DNA of 64,000 nt from Choristoneura fumiferana (GCF_025370935.1 NC_133501.1:5895880-5959879); one strand, 5' to 3'; shown: positions 43,485-56,460, counted from the stretch's first letter. The notes: a model not told the origin generated them from the letters alone. Numbers and translations are program-made.

Positions 43485-43640
43485 TCGTCCTCCCACCCCG
43501 TGCCCCCCACAGGTATCCGGCGGCTCGCGGTACCGTGAAATTTCCCGCGCGGCCGAGTCAGCGCGCTCCGGTGGCCGCGCGGGACGCGCTTAAATATTCA
43601 TTATTGGGCCGATAATTTGGGCAAAAAGGGCCCGAGATGA
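43485..43640. other. GC-rich unique stretch
   Basis: Long C tracts, then CGCGCGGCCGAG and GGTGGCCGCGCGG, followed by TTAAATATTCATTATTGGG. No repeat relative in the window and no coding frame that I recognise. Candidate regulatory island. Confidence 0.3.
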
Positions 43641-43759
43641 GGGAGACCAAAGCTGTTATGTCAAGCGGAGGCCTGTTAATGTCGACGATGTCTGTCTGTC
43701 GCAGAGCTATCTCAATAACCGTACTAGATAGAATATCTATCCCAGCCTATACATGACCC

Positions 43760-44008
43760 ACTGCCTCCTGGGCTTGGGCCGTAGTTTCCACGCGACCCAA
43801 TGCGGATTGGGAATTTCACATACACCATTCAATTACTGCACAGGTTTGTGCAGGTTTCCTTGCGATGTTTTCCTTCACCTTAAAGCTCGTGACAATTTTC
43901 AAATGTAATTTCGGATATGAATTAAGAAAAACATCGAGGTGCGAGCCCGGATTTGAACCTACGATCCTCTGCTTGAGCGGCAATGGGTCAAACCACACGG
44001 CTGTTTAG
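43760..44008 (-). mobile_element. tRNA-derived SINE (family 2), near full copy
   Basis: On the minus strand the head at about 44008-43950 has an A-box-like TGGTTTGACCC and a B box GTAGGTTCAAATCCGGGCTC. The body follows with TTTTTCTTAATTCATATCC, AAGGAAAACATCGCAAGGA and GGGAAACC-type blocks to CCCAATCCGCATTGGG. Confidence 0.8.
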
Positions 44009-44373
44009 AAAGATAGCTGATTTATAGGTAATGATTATTTCTAGTGCCACTGCAACAGTAAAAAGCTTGTAGCAAATAAATAAAACTTAAAGGGAATGCA
44101 CCCGCCCTCGCATAACCAGCAGAAAACAACCCCACACTGCGTACATTTTGTTTAGAAGCAGGGCTCTGCTAACAGTGGATTACGAGTATTACAGCCATAT
44201 TTATAGCAAACATTTTGATAACTACTTTTGTTGGTTCTCGGGATTCCCGGTTTCCCGGTTCAGATGGGTGATTATTCAAAAATCTTTGAATGCTACTAAA
44301 ATTGTTTTTATAATCAAAATGAACCCTCCTTTCAGTAAAAATGTTCTATCTACAATATTATTATTTAAGACTA

Positions 44374-44660
44374 GCCTGTTGCCCGCGACTCCGTCCGCGT
44401 AGAATTCGTTTAGCGCTATCCCGCGGGAACTATTCCATTTCCCGGGATACAATACAATACAATACAATACAATGACTCTTTATTGTACACCAGAAATTAT
44501 AAGTGATAAAAAGTATGCTATGTCCTTTCCCGTAACTCAAACTATCTGTGTACTGAATTTCATCTAAATCGGTTCAGCGGCTTTGACGCGATGGAGTAAC
44601 AAACAAACAAACAAACAGACTTACAAACTTTCACATTTATAATATTAGCGGGATACTACT
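44374..44660 (-). mobile_element. Helitron-like (Lep1-type) element with inserted LINE tail
   Basis: On the minus strand: CGCTAATATTATAAATGTGA, (GTTT)n, ACTCCATCGCGTCAAAGCCG, CGCGGGATAGCGCTAAACGA and the end GGCAACAGGCTAG. A LINE tail (ATTGT)n GTACAATAAAGAG (44450-44495) is inserted in it. Confidence 0.6.
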
Positions 44661-45067
44661 TTGCCTCCACGTGGCCTGGTCTTGGTGCGCCCTGTGTAAC
44701 GTGTAACGTGTCTCAGTTCTGTGTTTGATTGTCTTTCGCGTCAGAACGATCTTGACGCCACTAAACTGTTATCTCCAAAAAAACTTCGCGAACAAAAACT
44801 CCCAAAGTGATTCATAACTTCGGTCTCGACTTCTTTGAACTGCGCTCTTTGGAATAAAGACTTTCTTACTTTTATAACGTTTGGTACTTATGTCTCTATT
44901 CATTATTTGCAAAGTCCAAAAGTCACGTTAAATGTAAGTACACGTAGGTGGGCACGTAGCGGAAGATCGATAGTTAAAATTTCGACGGTCAAAATATCGA
45001 ACCGAACCTACTTTCGATATGTTGTCCATCGACTTTTTAGGACTTTAAATATCCATTAATTTTCGAT

Positions 45068-45235
45068 AATTTTGTTCTCGGGTCTTGGATGTTTAATATA
45101 TGTTGTAAAGTATATTTATCTATATAAGTATGTTTATCCGTTGCCTAGTGTCCATAGTACAAGCTTTGCTTAGTTTGGGACTAGATCAATTGGTGTCAAG
45201 TGTCCCATGATATTTATTTATTTATATTCAGATAC
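45068..45235 (+). repeat. SINE family 1, 3' part
   Basis: TTTGTTCTCGGGTCTTGGAT to GTGTCAAGTGTCCCATGATA, nearly the same as 51892-52035. The tRNA-like head is missing. Confidence 0.85.
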
Positions 45236-47633
45236 GTCCCCATCTTCTTGTATGTATGTCTGTACTCCCTAAATTGGCCAACGGAAACATGGGATTATAA
45301 ATTTTCAAAATGAAAGTCATCCATTCAAAATGCATTAGGACCAGCATCTTTAGGAATTTCGTAGATTATAAATTTAGATTTTCGGAGTTTTGCCTTTAGG
45401 AATATCGTACTTAGAAAAAATATTTTCGAAATTTTTCTACGGGGTCGAAATAAAAGGATAACTCACGTCTTTAATCAATAGTTGGTCATACTTTAAGAGT
45501 TTATATATTATATAGTCTAGTTTTCATTCTGATATTCCTAAGGGATACAATTTCGAATTTTCACCCACTAAGTTTAGAAACATGAAAGACACGAGTGTTT
45601 TTTTTACAAGTTTTTATTTAGTTTCACCAGTCCCGCTGTCTGTCTGTAATAAAATCTTGCGAATTAAATTCGACCAACTTCCAGTAGTTGCACGAGTCGA
45701 GCGAGCGAGCTTCATGATATGCCTAGGAATTTCATGATCTGCCTAAACGTCACTAGGCAAATCCTTAAACGGTGAGCCAATAGCCAATTCATGAAATGGC
45801 GCCATTTCACGATATGCCTAGGAATTTTTCGTGATTTGGCGGATTTTACGATTGGCCGCCGACAAATATATACACAGAAACGTTTGTCGATTGTGTCTGA
45901 TTATTTATTTTGTACAATAAATTCCAGCACCCCGCCTGCTTGTTTGCCTCTCTCTCTATCATATTAAAGATATATATGAAAAAGCGAGAGAAGCCGCGGG
46001 GGGACCCTGGACCTGGGGGGGGGGGGCGGCCCTGAACTCTGTCCACGCAAATCACATTACAGAGTTGTAACGTGATTTCCTTTAAATTTGTCACGTTCGA
46101 TCTCACGTCCTCTGGTTTACGATATAACTTTGGAATAGAGACTGCCACGGGGTCGTAGCGGTCGCATAACTACTTTAGATATAATCCAGAGCATAAACCA
46201 AAAGCTGAACTGATTTTTGAACATATTTTTAACTAAACTTTGTCTCACTGTTACTTAAAATTAAATTATGTATTGTATTTTTTTATTAAAAATGTTAGAT
46301 GGTCGGCTGCCTCTGAAATGATTCACTTGACAACGAAATAATTAACTTTGACACATTTTGTCAAAAAGTTTGATAGTGACAGACTTACATCTGTGTGTTG
46401 TGTCGTAGTTTTTTGGTCTTGAATTAGAACTAATTCGGAGTTTAGCAAGGCTCACCGGCAGCGAGGCCATCGACCCCGAGGGTCAGACGCCAGACTTCGG
46501 GACCTTTAACTATATGCAATGGGGACTCCTCGCCGGCTCGAGTGTCGCTCAAGCTGAGCTGATGAGTGTTTGGTTAATTAATTTCTAGCAAAAGGTGCCA
46601 ATGGAACTTTGTTATAGAGCGTTCACCCCAGGCTATAATACGTCCCACTGCTGCACAGGCCTCCTCTTAGAAACTAAAACTTTTTTAAAGCTTTATTTAG
46701 TTTCACCTATCCCGCTGTCTGTCTGTCTGTATGTCTGTAATCAAATCTTGCAAGTTAAATTCGACCAACTTTCAGTAGTTGGATTGACTTGAAATTTGGT
46801 TTACTTATGTAAATTGCGTGACAATGCTATATGGTAGTGACATCCTGGTAGTCCGGCCAGGAACGTCTCCACAGGACGTTACTCTTCAACGGTTAATGGC
46901 ATCGACTTGAAATTTAGTGACAATACAAGTACAGTCAACAAAAAGTACAGTTAGCAAAAAAAGCTTGTATGTATTAAATTTTTTTTTGCTGATTTGGGAC
47001 CATTTCGTGACATGCATTACTATTTTTTATTATTCTTATTCTTTTCCATGTCACGAATAAACATTTTCTTTCTTTCTTTCTTTTTTACCAAAAAAATATT
47101 GTAGTTAAGGCTTTGGAATTTACATGTTCCATAATTAATAAAGATTAAAAAAAAACAAATAATGAATCCAGTACCTGGTTCTCATCAGCGTGTCTCACGC
47201 TAACCACCGAAAGCTAAACTAATCGTTGTCATAAAATTCAGATGCGGTTATTGCCGCCCCTATAATTAAAATACCAGACACAATTCTTCAAAACTTCAGA
47301 ATAAATTAAGCGATAAAAGTTTTCTTGCATGTCATCTCCAATTCGTTGGGAAATCGTGAAAATTGCAACTGAAATACAACAACAACAACATTGCATGCGG
47401 CAACATTTCTTATTGTTATTTTTACTAATTATGTGTCATTGCTGTTATAAATAAATTATTTTCTTTCTTTCTTTCTTTCTTTCTTTCTTTCAAAATAAAA
47501 TAAATATCATGGGGCAATTCATAGTCAGGTTCTCTCACGATTCTCTAATCCACTTGAGTTTGTTATTTCTGCACACATAACTGCTGTGTGTGTTATTTAT
47601 TGTCTTTACAGTTTTTTGTTTAAATACCGGGTG

Positions 47634-47765
47634 TGGCCCTTTAACAGGACCAAATATAGGTAATTAAAACATATAACATATAGATCGTGCTCGTCAACCT
47701 GACCGGCATTGATTACCTATAGGTATGTATTTCAGCGACTTTTAAAAATAATTGACTGTAAATTT
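47634..47765. mobile_element. TACCGGGTGTGGCC MITE, left part
   Basis: ATACCGGGTGTGGCCCTTTA and ATTTCAGCGACTTTTAAAAA match the left arm of 33761-34110. The right arm was not found. Confidence 0.6.
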
Positions 47766-47849
47766 ATAACTTAAAGTTATTATGTTTATAAATAAAATTG
47801 GGAGAAATGTATTTTTATAATGTTGCCATAAAGTTAAGTTGATTAAGAA

Positions 47850-48290
47850 AAACCGGTCAAGTGCGAGTCGGGCTCGCGCTCGTGACCATTATCAATACAA
47901 CATTAGACATTAAGTAGCAAAAAAAACGTTTGTTGTATGGGAGCCCCCCTCAAATATTTATTTTATTTTAATTTAATTATTTATTTTTAAAGTGAATATA
48001 CTTACGACTAAAATATTCTATGAATATTTCAAGCGTCTACCTGTTGCCGTTTTTAATATCGAGCAAAAAATGGCAAAACAGTCACGTTTGTTGTATGGGA
48101 GCCCCCTTAAATATTTATTTTATTCTGTTTTTATAGCGGCCAGAGTTATACATAATCTGTAAAAATTTCAACTGTCTAGCTATCACAGTTCATGAGATAT
48201 AACCGTCACCAGACGGACGGACGGACGGACGAAGTCTTAGAAATACCTAGGGTTTTCATTTTTACCCTTTGGTAAAAATTTCTCCTATGC
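47850..48290 (+). repeat. Dispersed repeat, AACCGGTCAAGTGCGAGTCGG family
   Basis: AAACCGGTCAAGTGCGAGTC, two TTGTATGGGAGCCCCC blocks, ATAACCGTCACCAGACGGAC and a GGAC run. The right end joins a fragment related to 56230-56320 (ACGCTACTTAAGCAGCAACA, GCGACATCTATGTTTAAGCT). Confidence 0.65.
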
Positions 48291-49859
48291 ACATATATCT
48301 CGGGTTGCTTTTTTTTCTACTACGCTACTTAAGCAGCAACACTATACTAGCGACATCTATGTTTAAGCTCTCATCGAGAGACATCAACACTCTTTCGGAA
48401 CTAACTGGTCACCCAGACAAGAGATGTCGCTACTAAGCAATCAAATTATGATTGGTTTCTTGGAGTCTTTTTGTATTTTTTTTATTTAAACTCCAAAGGA
48501 GGATGAGCAGATTTGTATGGACTCTGGCCTAGGAACCAATAACGACAAGCCATGTATCATTGGAAAAGTTTTTTGATACCTTAGAAATTTTTGTATGGCG
48601 GAAAATCTCAAATCGCTGTGTAAAACAAGTTATGGCAAGATAAAAAAAACTTTCCACCAATAAGCTTATTTTTGTTCTTATATTGGTTTTAGTTCTTTAC
48701 AACCGTTTTGAAAAGCTTTATCTTATAAATATACATCAGAAAACAACCAAATATCAAACAAATAACAAATGACGAAGCCAAAGATCAAGAAGTCGCAAGA
48801 TAGTAACCAGCGGCGGTTTACAGAAACCGATAAGAAAACTAGAATAGTTTCTGCTAATACCTAATTAGCAAAAACGGAAAGTGCAAAACCAGACACAAAA
48901 AAACATATGAAAACGCATAAAAAACAAAATCATGACACAAAATCATCAACATACAGGTACTTAGTATCGAAAAAACCCTACTTTTATGCAGCCACAACTT
49001 TTTTGACACAAAGATTTGGGACTACCTGCCATAGTAAAAGTTTTACAACTTAGAATGAGCTATCCAGTGACATGTCGCTTGTCCTTATTGGGCATTAGGC
49101 CTATTAGCCGAACCTCTTTTGTTTCTTTTACGGTCATCCCTTGAATCCCACATCGTAAATACAATCTGAGACATGTCCATAAAAAAATACAATATGACTC
49201 CAAAAAACCAATCTGTGTTGGTGTTCAATGAAAAGTCACTGTATTGTACACCTATTGTATTGTAACTTTAGCTGTTGAACCATAGATAACATTAACGTTA
49301 TGCATATACCTTCTTCATCCCAGTTTAAAATAGTCTTTATTTTATCACCGTCAACTTCCCAACGGCCTCTCAGGCCGACTTCAGCAGTTAAAGTCGCGAA
49401 GTTTAGGGGCCACCTGCGCCCGGGGCCCGCCAGTGGGCCCCGGCTTTTACGACCCAACTAGCTTTATTGTTGGGCCACGGATTTGACAAACTCGTGAGTT
49501 AGATATCGCTTTTTAAGAGTTTTAAATAAAGCTCTTTTCAATTCTGGGTCATTGGGAAGTTTTTATTTGAACGGAAGGCGGAGATCTTCAGGGTTAAATT
49601 GATGCAGTGGTTCTGACGCAGTGGTAGAAGTGTTAAAGTGCTTCGTCCCGTGTTATAAAAGAAATGGCTAGTTTTTCAAATAAATGCCCGCAATGCCAGA
49701 GAAGTTGGTTACTTTCATGGGGAAAAAATACTATACCCACAGAAATTATACCATTTATTAAGTAGTTCGTCAGTTTCATCATAAGAAAAGCATCAAACAA
49801 AAAGTTGGAAAACCCCTGACTTTGTTACTTCAAAGTTCAATATCTCAAAAACGGCTGAA

Positions 49860-50115
49860 CGGCCTTCAGCCCCTCGCATCCATCCGCCACCAGCGACCCT
49901 CTTAAGGTCGTCTGTCCGCCGTGACCCAGGACTCCCTACCGTCCGTGTTTTCCCGTCCGTGGTCTCCATTCGAGGACTCGTCTGCTCCACCGTTCATCGG
50001 TCCCGCGACAGACGTGGCCGTGGCCAGCCCAACGCCACTTCAGCGAACTAATTCTTTGAGCAACGTCGGTGATTTTCGTTCTTTGTCGGATAATGTGAAT
50101 TCGGATTTTATCCTT
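49860..50115 (-). pseudogene. Non-LTR retrotransposon ORF2 C-terminus, frameshifted
   Basis: Minus frame: KITDVAQRISSLKWRWAGHG then HVCRGTDERWSRRVLEWRPR TGK (two segments). A frameshift leads into RRTDDLKRVAGGGWMRGAEG. Close paralogue of 17125-17440 with similar breaks, same orientation. Confidence 0.85.
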
Positions 50116-50589
50116 CAAAGAAACCCTACACAGAAACAGATAGTAATTTGTCGTAATTTGTTTGCAATTTACTTTTACGATTTAAATCGAGACATCCCGA
50201 GTGTCAAAGTGGAAATAATCGTAGCTCAAGCTAGGAAGAAAGCAAGATAAATACGAGATTTACCAAGAAAATACGACGGCAAAACATTATTCACTACATT
50301 GTACTTGTTCGGCGAGCTTTACTATTCTCTTCTATTTTCCATAATGTCCGCAAAGTGACGCGTAATCATATGAATCCTCATCCATACTAATTGTATCTAA
50401 GTAAATAGTAAGTGGGGGAGAGGCAACTGCGGGCTAAGATTAGGGGGGGGGATCGATGGGCCGACGACCCCAGCTTGCATACAGGGCATGTCTCACACGT
50501 CACTATCCGTAAGTTTGATAATGTTTCAGGATTTAAATTAAATTCCCGTGGGACTTTCCAGAACTCGATTTTCATGAAAATTTGCACTT

Positions 50590-50665
50590 TAAAGGTAGGC
50601 GTCCACTTGTCCGCATCGTACGCTTTGTTGCGACGATTTACGATGCGGACAGGTGGACGCACTTA
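50590..50665. mobile_element. Hairpin MITE, GCGTCCACTTGTCCGCATCGTA
   Basis: GGCGTCCACTTGTCCGCATC at the left and GATGCGGACAGGTGGACGC at the right, with a loop of about 30 bases. It is inserted in a CGGAACCC-family repeat (50520-50755). Confidence 0.8.
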
Positions 50666-51786
50666 TATGAGTTTCTATACAAAGAATACTACGATCTACT
50701 GTAAAATTCAAATTAACTATAAAGGTTCCTAGTTGACTACGGAACCCTAAAAAAGTCATTAAAAACTCAAAAAAAATGTAACGAGAAAAAAAATTGTATC
50801 TGAATCTGTTTGCGAATAGCGAATAAAAATATTCTTATTCTTAAAAATTTTAATACTAAAAGTTGTGTAATCTTGCAAATCTCTATATTCAGCGAACATA
50901 GCCGCGGGCAAAAGCTAATCACTCAAACAATAATGTTTCTAGAGAACAGCCAAGCACAATGCTTCGTCTGCCACAGTCTATATCTATAGCTACAAGGTCG
51001 GTGACCTCCGTGACTTGCCTTTATCTATTATCAGCTAGACAATGGGACGACCTGATATAAAGCAGATCTACCGATTCTGTTTTGTTCTACCTAGAATAGG
51101 ACAGAAGATAATGAAATTGCAATACAAAAATGTACGATGTCACATACCTACCGACCCGAGTTAGCATAAAAACAGGGAAGCTTAGATCCATCTTAAAAAC
51201 TGGCTAAACCAAAAAATATTTTTGGGAAATTGCATACATTTTCAAAACAAAATTCGAAATTCCAAAATATTGCCGATCACACAGGTACAAAATTCATTGT
51301 CCAAAAGACAATAATCTAAGACGCATTATAAAATTAAGGATACTTACCAGTTGATTATAATCATAGACATGCGATCTACTTCAAATAACGTATCTAGGTA
51401 CTTTGTTAAACATGTAGTTGTGTTAATTATAAAATTTCAACTGCTGGAGCAGGAGACATGAAATTCACGTTATAATTATTGTGATTTCTCAAGGGAGTTT
51501 TTTGCAAAATGCAACCTTTCTATTCAATATCAACCTAATGGTTTAAATGAATTTGGTATGAATTAAGGCATTTTCAGACTTTGAAAAATACATAGGATAA
51601 TTTTTCATCCCAGAAACTTGCATAGATATGATTTTAATAATTTGTTTTCTGTATCGCTTACTATGTCTGGTGTACAATAAAGAGTCTTTGTATTGTATTG
51701 TATTGTATTGTATAGATCCGCGAGATAGCGATATACGAATTTTTCGCAGACGGAATCCGGGCCCAAGCCCGGAGCTAGTAATATAT

Positions 51787-52065
51787 GTTTGACGACCGGA
51801 TGGCTAAGTGGTTAGAGCACCTAACTACGAAGCTTGAGGTCCTGGGTTCGAATCCCGGCCGGGGCAGATATTTGTGTGAATAACACGAATGTTTGTTCTC
51901 GGGTCTTGGATGTTTAATATGTATTTAAGTATGTATTTATCTATATAAGTATGTTTATCCGTTGCCTAGTATCCATAGTACAAGCTTTGCTTAGTTTGGG
52001 ACTAGGTCAATTGGTGTCAAGTGTCCCATGATATTTATTTATATTTATTTATTTTATGTATGTAT
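51787..52065 (+). mobile_element. tRNA-derived SINE, family 1, full copy
   Basis: tRNA-like head with A box TGGCTAAGTGGT (51801-51812) and B box GGTTCGAATCC (51845-51855). A conserved body from TTGTTCTCGGGTCTTGGATG to GGTGTCAAGTGTCCCATGAT follows, and a TATTTATT-type tail. The acceptor stem does not close well, so it is a SINE and not a tRNA gene. Minus-strand copy at 52215-52472; 3' parts at 45068-45235 and 55800-55945. Confidence 0.88.
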
Positions 52066-52164
52066 GTCTTATACATAGCTAGTAAATGAAGTTTGATTAG
52101 ATCATTTATTCATGTCAATAAAACAAATAATACAGATAAATAACATCCTTAAATTAAGAATAGC

Positions 52165-52546
52165 TTAAGCCTAGTCAAAATGGCCGCCTATTGCTTACCT
52201 TAGAAAATCTCTAAAATAAATATCACGGGACAATTCACACCAATTGACCTAGTCCCAAAGTAAGCTTAGCAAAGCTTGTGTTATGGGTACTAAGCAACGG
52301 ATAAATATAATTATATAGATATAGATACATACTTAAATACATATTAAACACCCAAGACCCGAGAACAAACATTCGTATTTTTCATACAAATATCTGCCCC
52401 GACACGGGAATCGAACCCGGGACCTCAAGCTTCGTAGTCAGGTTCTCTAACCACTAGGCCATCTGGTCGTCTACTTGTGTTTTCTGTACTGCTTACTGTG
52501 TTGGTGTGCAATAAAGAGTTATTGTATTGTATTGTATTGTATTGTA
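52165..52546 (+). repeat. LINE 3' tail interrupted by a SINE
   Basis: GGCCGCCTATTGCTTACCTT and AGAAAATCTCT lie before, and CTTGTGTTTTCTGTACTGCT, TGCAATAAAGAG and (TATTG)n lie after, a family 1 SINE at about 52215-52472. Confidence 0.8.
52215..52472 (-). mobile_element. tRNA-derived SINE, family 1, inverted copy
   Basis: Minus strand: GATGGCCTAGTGGTTAGAGA (A box), CCCGGGTTCGATTCCCGTGT (B box), TTGTTCTCGGGTCTTGGGTG and GGTCAATTGGTGTGAATTGT, with an A/T-rich 3' end. Confidence 0.88.
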
Positions 52547-52899
52547 AAGGCCCCCTCAAACTGTCCTTGGCGCAAAGGTACCCATCAAACTGGCCGCGTT
52601 ACCACTACACGCTGAATGGCGATGGACAATCTTTGCACCAAGTACGAACCCGCGCGGGCGTCAGAACCTCTTTTCCTAATTCGACATATAATAATAATAA
52701 TAAATATAATATTATATACTTAGTAATATAATAATACATACTTGTTAAAAATGCCTGTGATATGCGGAGGACCGACGGACAGGATGAAATAAAACTACAA
52801 GGTTTCGTTTTGCCATTGACTACGAACCCTAAAAACCAACCGCAATTGGATCCCCGAGGCTGCCACCCCAGCAGCTCCGGAACCAGGCCGTTTGCTCTC

Positions 52900-53090
52900 C
52901 GATTGTAATTCAACTCGGCCCTGTTTCCTAATTAAGGCTCTAATAGAGCTTGACAGTCGATGGCGTAAAATTTTATTGCTGCGACCGAACTAAAGATGGC
53001 CGCTAATGAGACAGGCAGTGACGAGGGAAACGAGTAGCGGCGCGACAACCGGCCCACGAGTTTCACTTCATATAACACAGTGACCAGCGG
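52900..53090. other. Repeat-free stretch, possibly conserved non-coding
   Basis: No relative elsewhere in the window, moderate GC, homeodomain-like TAATTAAG/CTAATGAG cores. No coding frame. Function not known. Confidence 0.2.
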
Positions 53091-54203
53091 TATCGATCTA
53101 GTCGTAGATGATTGGACGACTGGGTAGTCTAACTGATGTTCTGACCTTTTTTACCCGACAGCCCGAAGGAGGGTTACGTTTTTTATATACTCAACGCCGT
53201 ATTTAGATTCCAAAAAAGTTACCAAAGATGGCCGAATGTCACTGTCACAAGTGTCATTATCATTGTGACGTTCCAGATGTAACCAACCCATGCACATTAG
53301 TAAAAAAATATTCTTATAATATCTTGTTTTAATTTAGACTTTAAATGGGTATGTACCGGCAACAGAAAACTTAACAGGAAACAATAACTCAAGAACAAAA
53401 ATTACCAAGAGCATAGAAAGCATTCGATCAGTCCAAACGTCAGGCCATACTACGAAGTGCAAAATTCGAACTTCCTAACTCGCCGTCCCGCTGAGAGTCG
53501 ATTTTCGTATTTCGTGGTAGCCCCCCAGATGCCGAATGAAGTGACAATTGGCGATGTCATGGTGGCCCTGTGGCCGCCATGTTTACCATAATATACTTAC
53601 GTAGTTTCCATGCGTGATTTGTTGTCAGTATTTTTATGAGCATATCAAAAATATTTATAAATGCATCCAAATGTTGTTGAAACTTGAAGTATTACCACTG
53701 TAATATAAACTTTCTTCTACAAAACAGTTTCAACCAAATATCTGTTAGTAAATTAATATTTACATTAAATTATTTATTTATGCAGTTGCATTTAATTTTA
53801 GCTTTACAATTATATATAAATAAATTACTTATGAACATTATTTAGAAAAGTTAAAACTTACCGTTGCAAAACTTTTTCATTTTATTGGCAACACATGAGT
53901 AGTTTTTTTGGATTCTATATACGGCGTTGAGTATATATAGTTCCGTACCTAGCTGGTCAGATTGTATGACTGGTTAGCGTAGTCAGTCTTAATCTGTTAA
54001 AAAATATATACCTCGTTGAGTTTTTGCCGCATTCTTCTCAACAGAGGTTTTCCGAACCGGTGGTAGATTTTTTGACATTTATAGGTGCTTGTTATAGCCC
54101 AAATTGACAAAATATAAGTGACTTCGACCTTGTCCAGAATAAACAATATAGTGGGATAAAATGCATGACTCGGTGCAACCCCCCCCCCTTGCAAGCCTTA
54201 CTA

Positions 54204-54414
54204 GGCGAATAACGTTACATTACATTTCGCAACTTTTAATTTCCCAACTGCTTAGTATTTATGAAACTGTAAATATCTCAGGATTTTTATAAAACTAAAC
54301 TAACCTAAACGGTTCTACACGATGGCCCTGACATAAATCCTGAAATATTCACAGTTTTAGAGTTTGCGAAATGAAACAGGTTGCCAAACGTTACGGTGCG
54401 AAAAGGCAGTACCC
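54204..54414. mobile_element. Short GG/GGG-ended element (TTTCGCAA/TTTGCGAAA words)
   Basis: 211 bp. Right end complement GGGTACTGCCTTTTCGCACC; left end GGCGAATAACGTTACATTAC. Possible 9-bp TSD GCCTTACTA (54195-54203) and GCCTTTATA (54415-54423), two mismatches. The body contains a GAAACTGTAAATATCTCAGG arm facing CCTGAAATATTCACAGTTTT. Inverted relative of 61879-62083. Confidence 0.7.
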
Positions 54415-56012
54415 GCCTTTATACATGCCTTTATAGGAATTGTATTATTAAGAACAGAGTGCCACAAAGATATTTTTTGCCAACAAAGTTTTACAAAATA
54501 ATACAATGACTAATTTATACAACAGAAATAGTAAACGATACAGAAAACAGGTACTATTTACTTATGATACTTAAATAATGTAAACGATCATTAATTGTTA
54601 CATTGTATTTACTGTGACTTATTTTTCAAAAGTAGGTATAACTTTAAAATACACATCTAAATAAATTTATTAAAATATCTACTTTTGAAAAATTATCACA
54701 GCGAATATGTCACAATTAGAGAGAAAAATAAAATAAAGAAATATATACTTATCGTTTATGTGAGAAAATAAATAAAATCAAAAGATACAGTCGTTGCTTT
54801 AATTGCACTCCACTACAGTCCATTAAAAGCTAAATAACGTCGCAGTGTTTACTAACCCGCGCCGCGCAAAGCCGGCCGTGTTGATAGTCGTATCAAATGG
54901 CTCCCCCCTTCCAGTGCCGTAAGGGCTACCCCGGCGCTATAATGCTTCGGGTGGCAATGAATTGAGATAGAAGGCCACTTTTCCATTTTCGTTCAATTTT
55001 ACACTGTGGGACGGCGGAAATCAGCGCTGCTAGTCTCCTATGCTCGCAGCTTATGCTGAGCCTGAGCCCATTGCCACCTACTTACGTGTAATTGTTTTTT
55101 TTTTAATTGTTTAGTCTTATTTTTTGTGGCAATAAATGATTTTATTTTTATTATTATTCCCGGTCCAAAGTATATTTATGATAATTAATACGGACGTAAC
55201 CGATCTACCCTCTTCCTAACAAGTTAACCACTACTACTGGAACTTGAAATATCGAGCTGCTCTAAAATCAAGGTACGCGGAACAAAACCTGAATTTAAAT
55301 CATTAAATTAGTAATGACCGTGATAGTCTAAAATATTGTGTAGTATATTGCCAACCCTGTTATATAAACCTCATTGGTTGATGTCGGACCTCAGGGTCAG
55401 CCGCAACAACCAGCACAAGTGAACACTAGACTTCAAACCGGGACATTTCTCTTAATATTGGAACGGATGGCAATCCTACGTCAAACAGGACTTCGCCTCC
55501 TCCACGGGCTTATTTAAAACAGCCGATTCTATCCCTTCTATCGTCTACGCATCTTAACTACCGTTTTTTTTCAAATTCCACAAATGGAACGCGGGACAAT
55601 CAACTGATTGGTGGATCAATCGGATTTGAATCGGAGCTTTACTGTTATTGGTGGATTGAGCGCGCGTGTGTGCGTAATGTTGACTTAGTGGAGTCACAGA
55701 TTATGTAAGAGCTAGTAAATAACAGATCTGACACTCGCTGTTAATAGCCGCTATAATTACCTACCAGAGTTTTTCCCCTGGGATAAAGCTTTGCTGTTTA
55801 CTGTTTAGTATGTGTTTATGTATGTAGGTATGTATCTATATATTTAAGTATAATAATCCATTATCTAGTACCATAACACAAACTTTGCTTACTTTGGGAA
55901 TAGGTCAATTGGTGTCAAGTGGCTCGTGATAATTATTTATCTATTTATTAAAAAAATATACCTAAAGTATTTAAATAATTACAGTTGATACTAACTATCA
56001 ACAAAAGTAATT

Positions 56013-56460
56013 ATATCGAAAATACAAACTGAGACATGGATGCACAGAAAAACCAGAAAAAGAGACCAGCGCTGGGAATCGAACCCAGGTCCTCAGCAAT
56101 CCGTGCTGCGTGCTATAACCCCTACCACCGCTGTGATAGGATTTAGACACTTTTTGAATTTTTCCTATGCAATCCGTGCTGCGTGCTATAACCCCTACAC
56201 CACCGCTGGACAGGAATTTAGTTTCTCGATGAGAGCGAAACATAGATGTCGCTAGTGCTGCTGCATAAGTAGCGTAGTAGAAATAAGCAACCTGAGATAA
56301 TGTATGCATAGGAAAAATTCGTGTCTAAATTCCTGTCCAGCGGTGGTGTAGGGGTTATAGCACGCAGCACGGATTGCTGAGGACCTGGGTTCGATTCCCA
56401 GCGCTGGTCTCTTTTTCTGGTTTTTCTGTGCATCCATGTCTCAGTTTGTATTTTCGATAT
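56013..56460. repeat. Inverted pair of tRNA-derived SINE (family 3) copies
   Basis: Left arm 56013-56133 and right arm 56341-56460 are near-perfect complements. The right arm, on the plus strand, reads GGTGGTGTAGGGGTTATAGC then a B box GGGTTCGATTCCCAGCGCTGG and TTTTTCTGGTTTTTCTGTGC. The 205-bp spacer holds another partial head and TTTAGTTTCTCGATGAGAGC, which also occurs in inverted form at 48360-48385. Confidence 0.85.

Noticed and set aside
51787..51865. Possible tRNA gene
   Set aside because: A and B boxes are good but the acceptor stem does not pair, and the sequence continues into a SINE body found in four places.
56341..56415. Possible tRNA gene
   Set aside because: tRNA-like with a B box, but present as an inverted pair with a common 3' body, so a SINE head.
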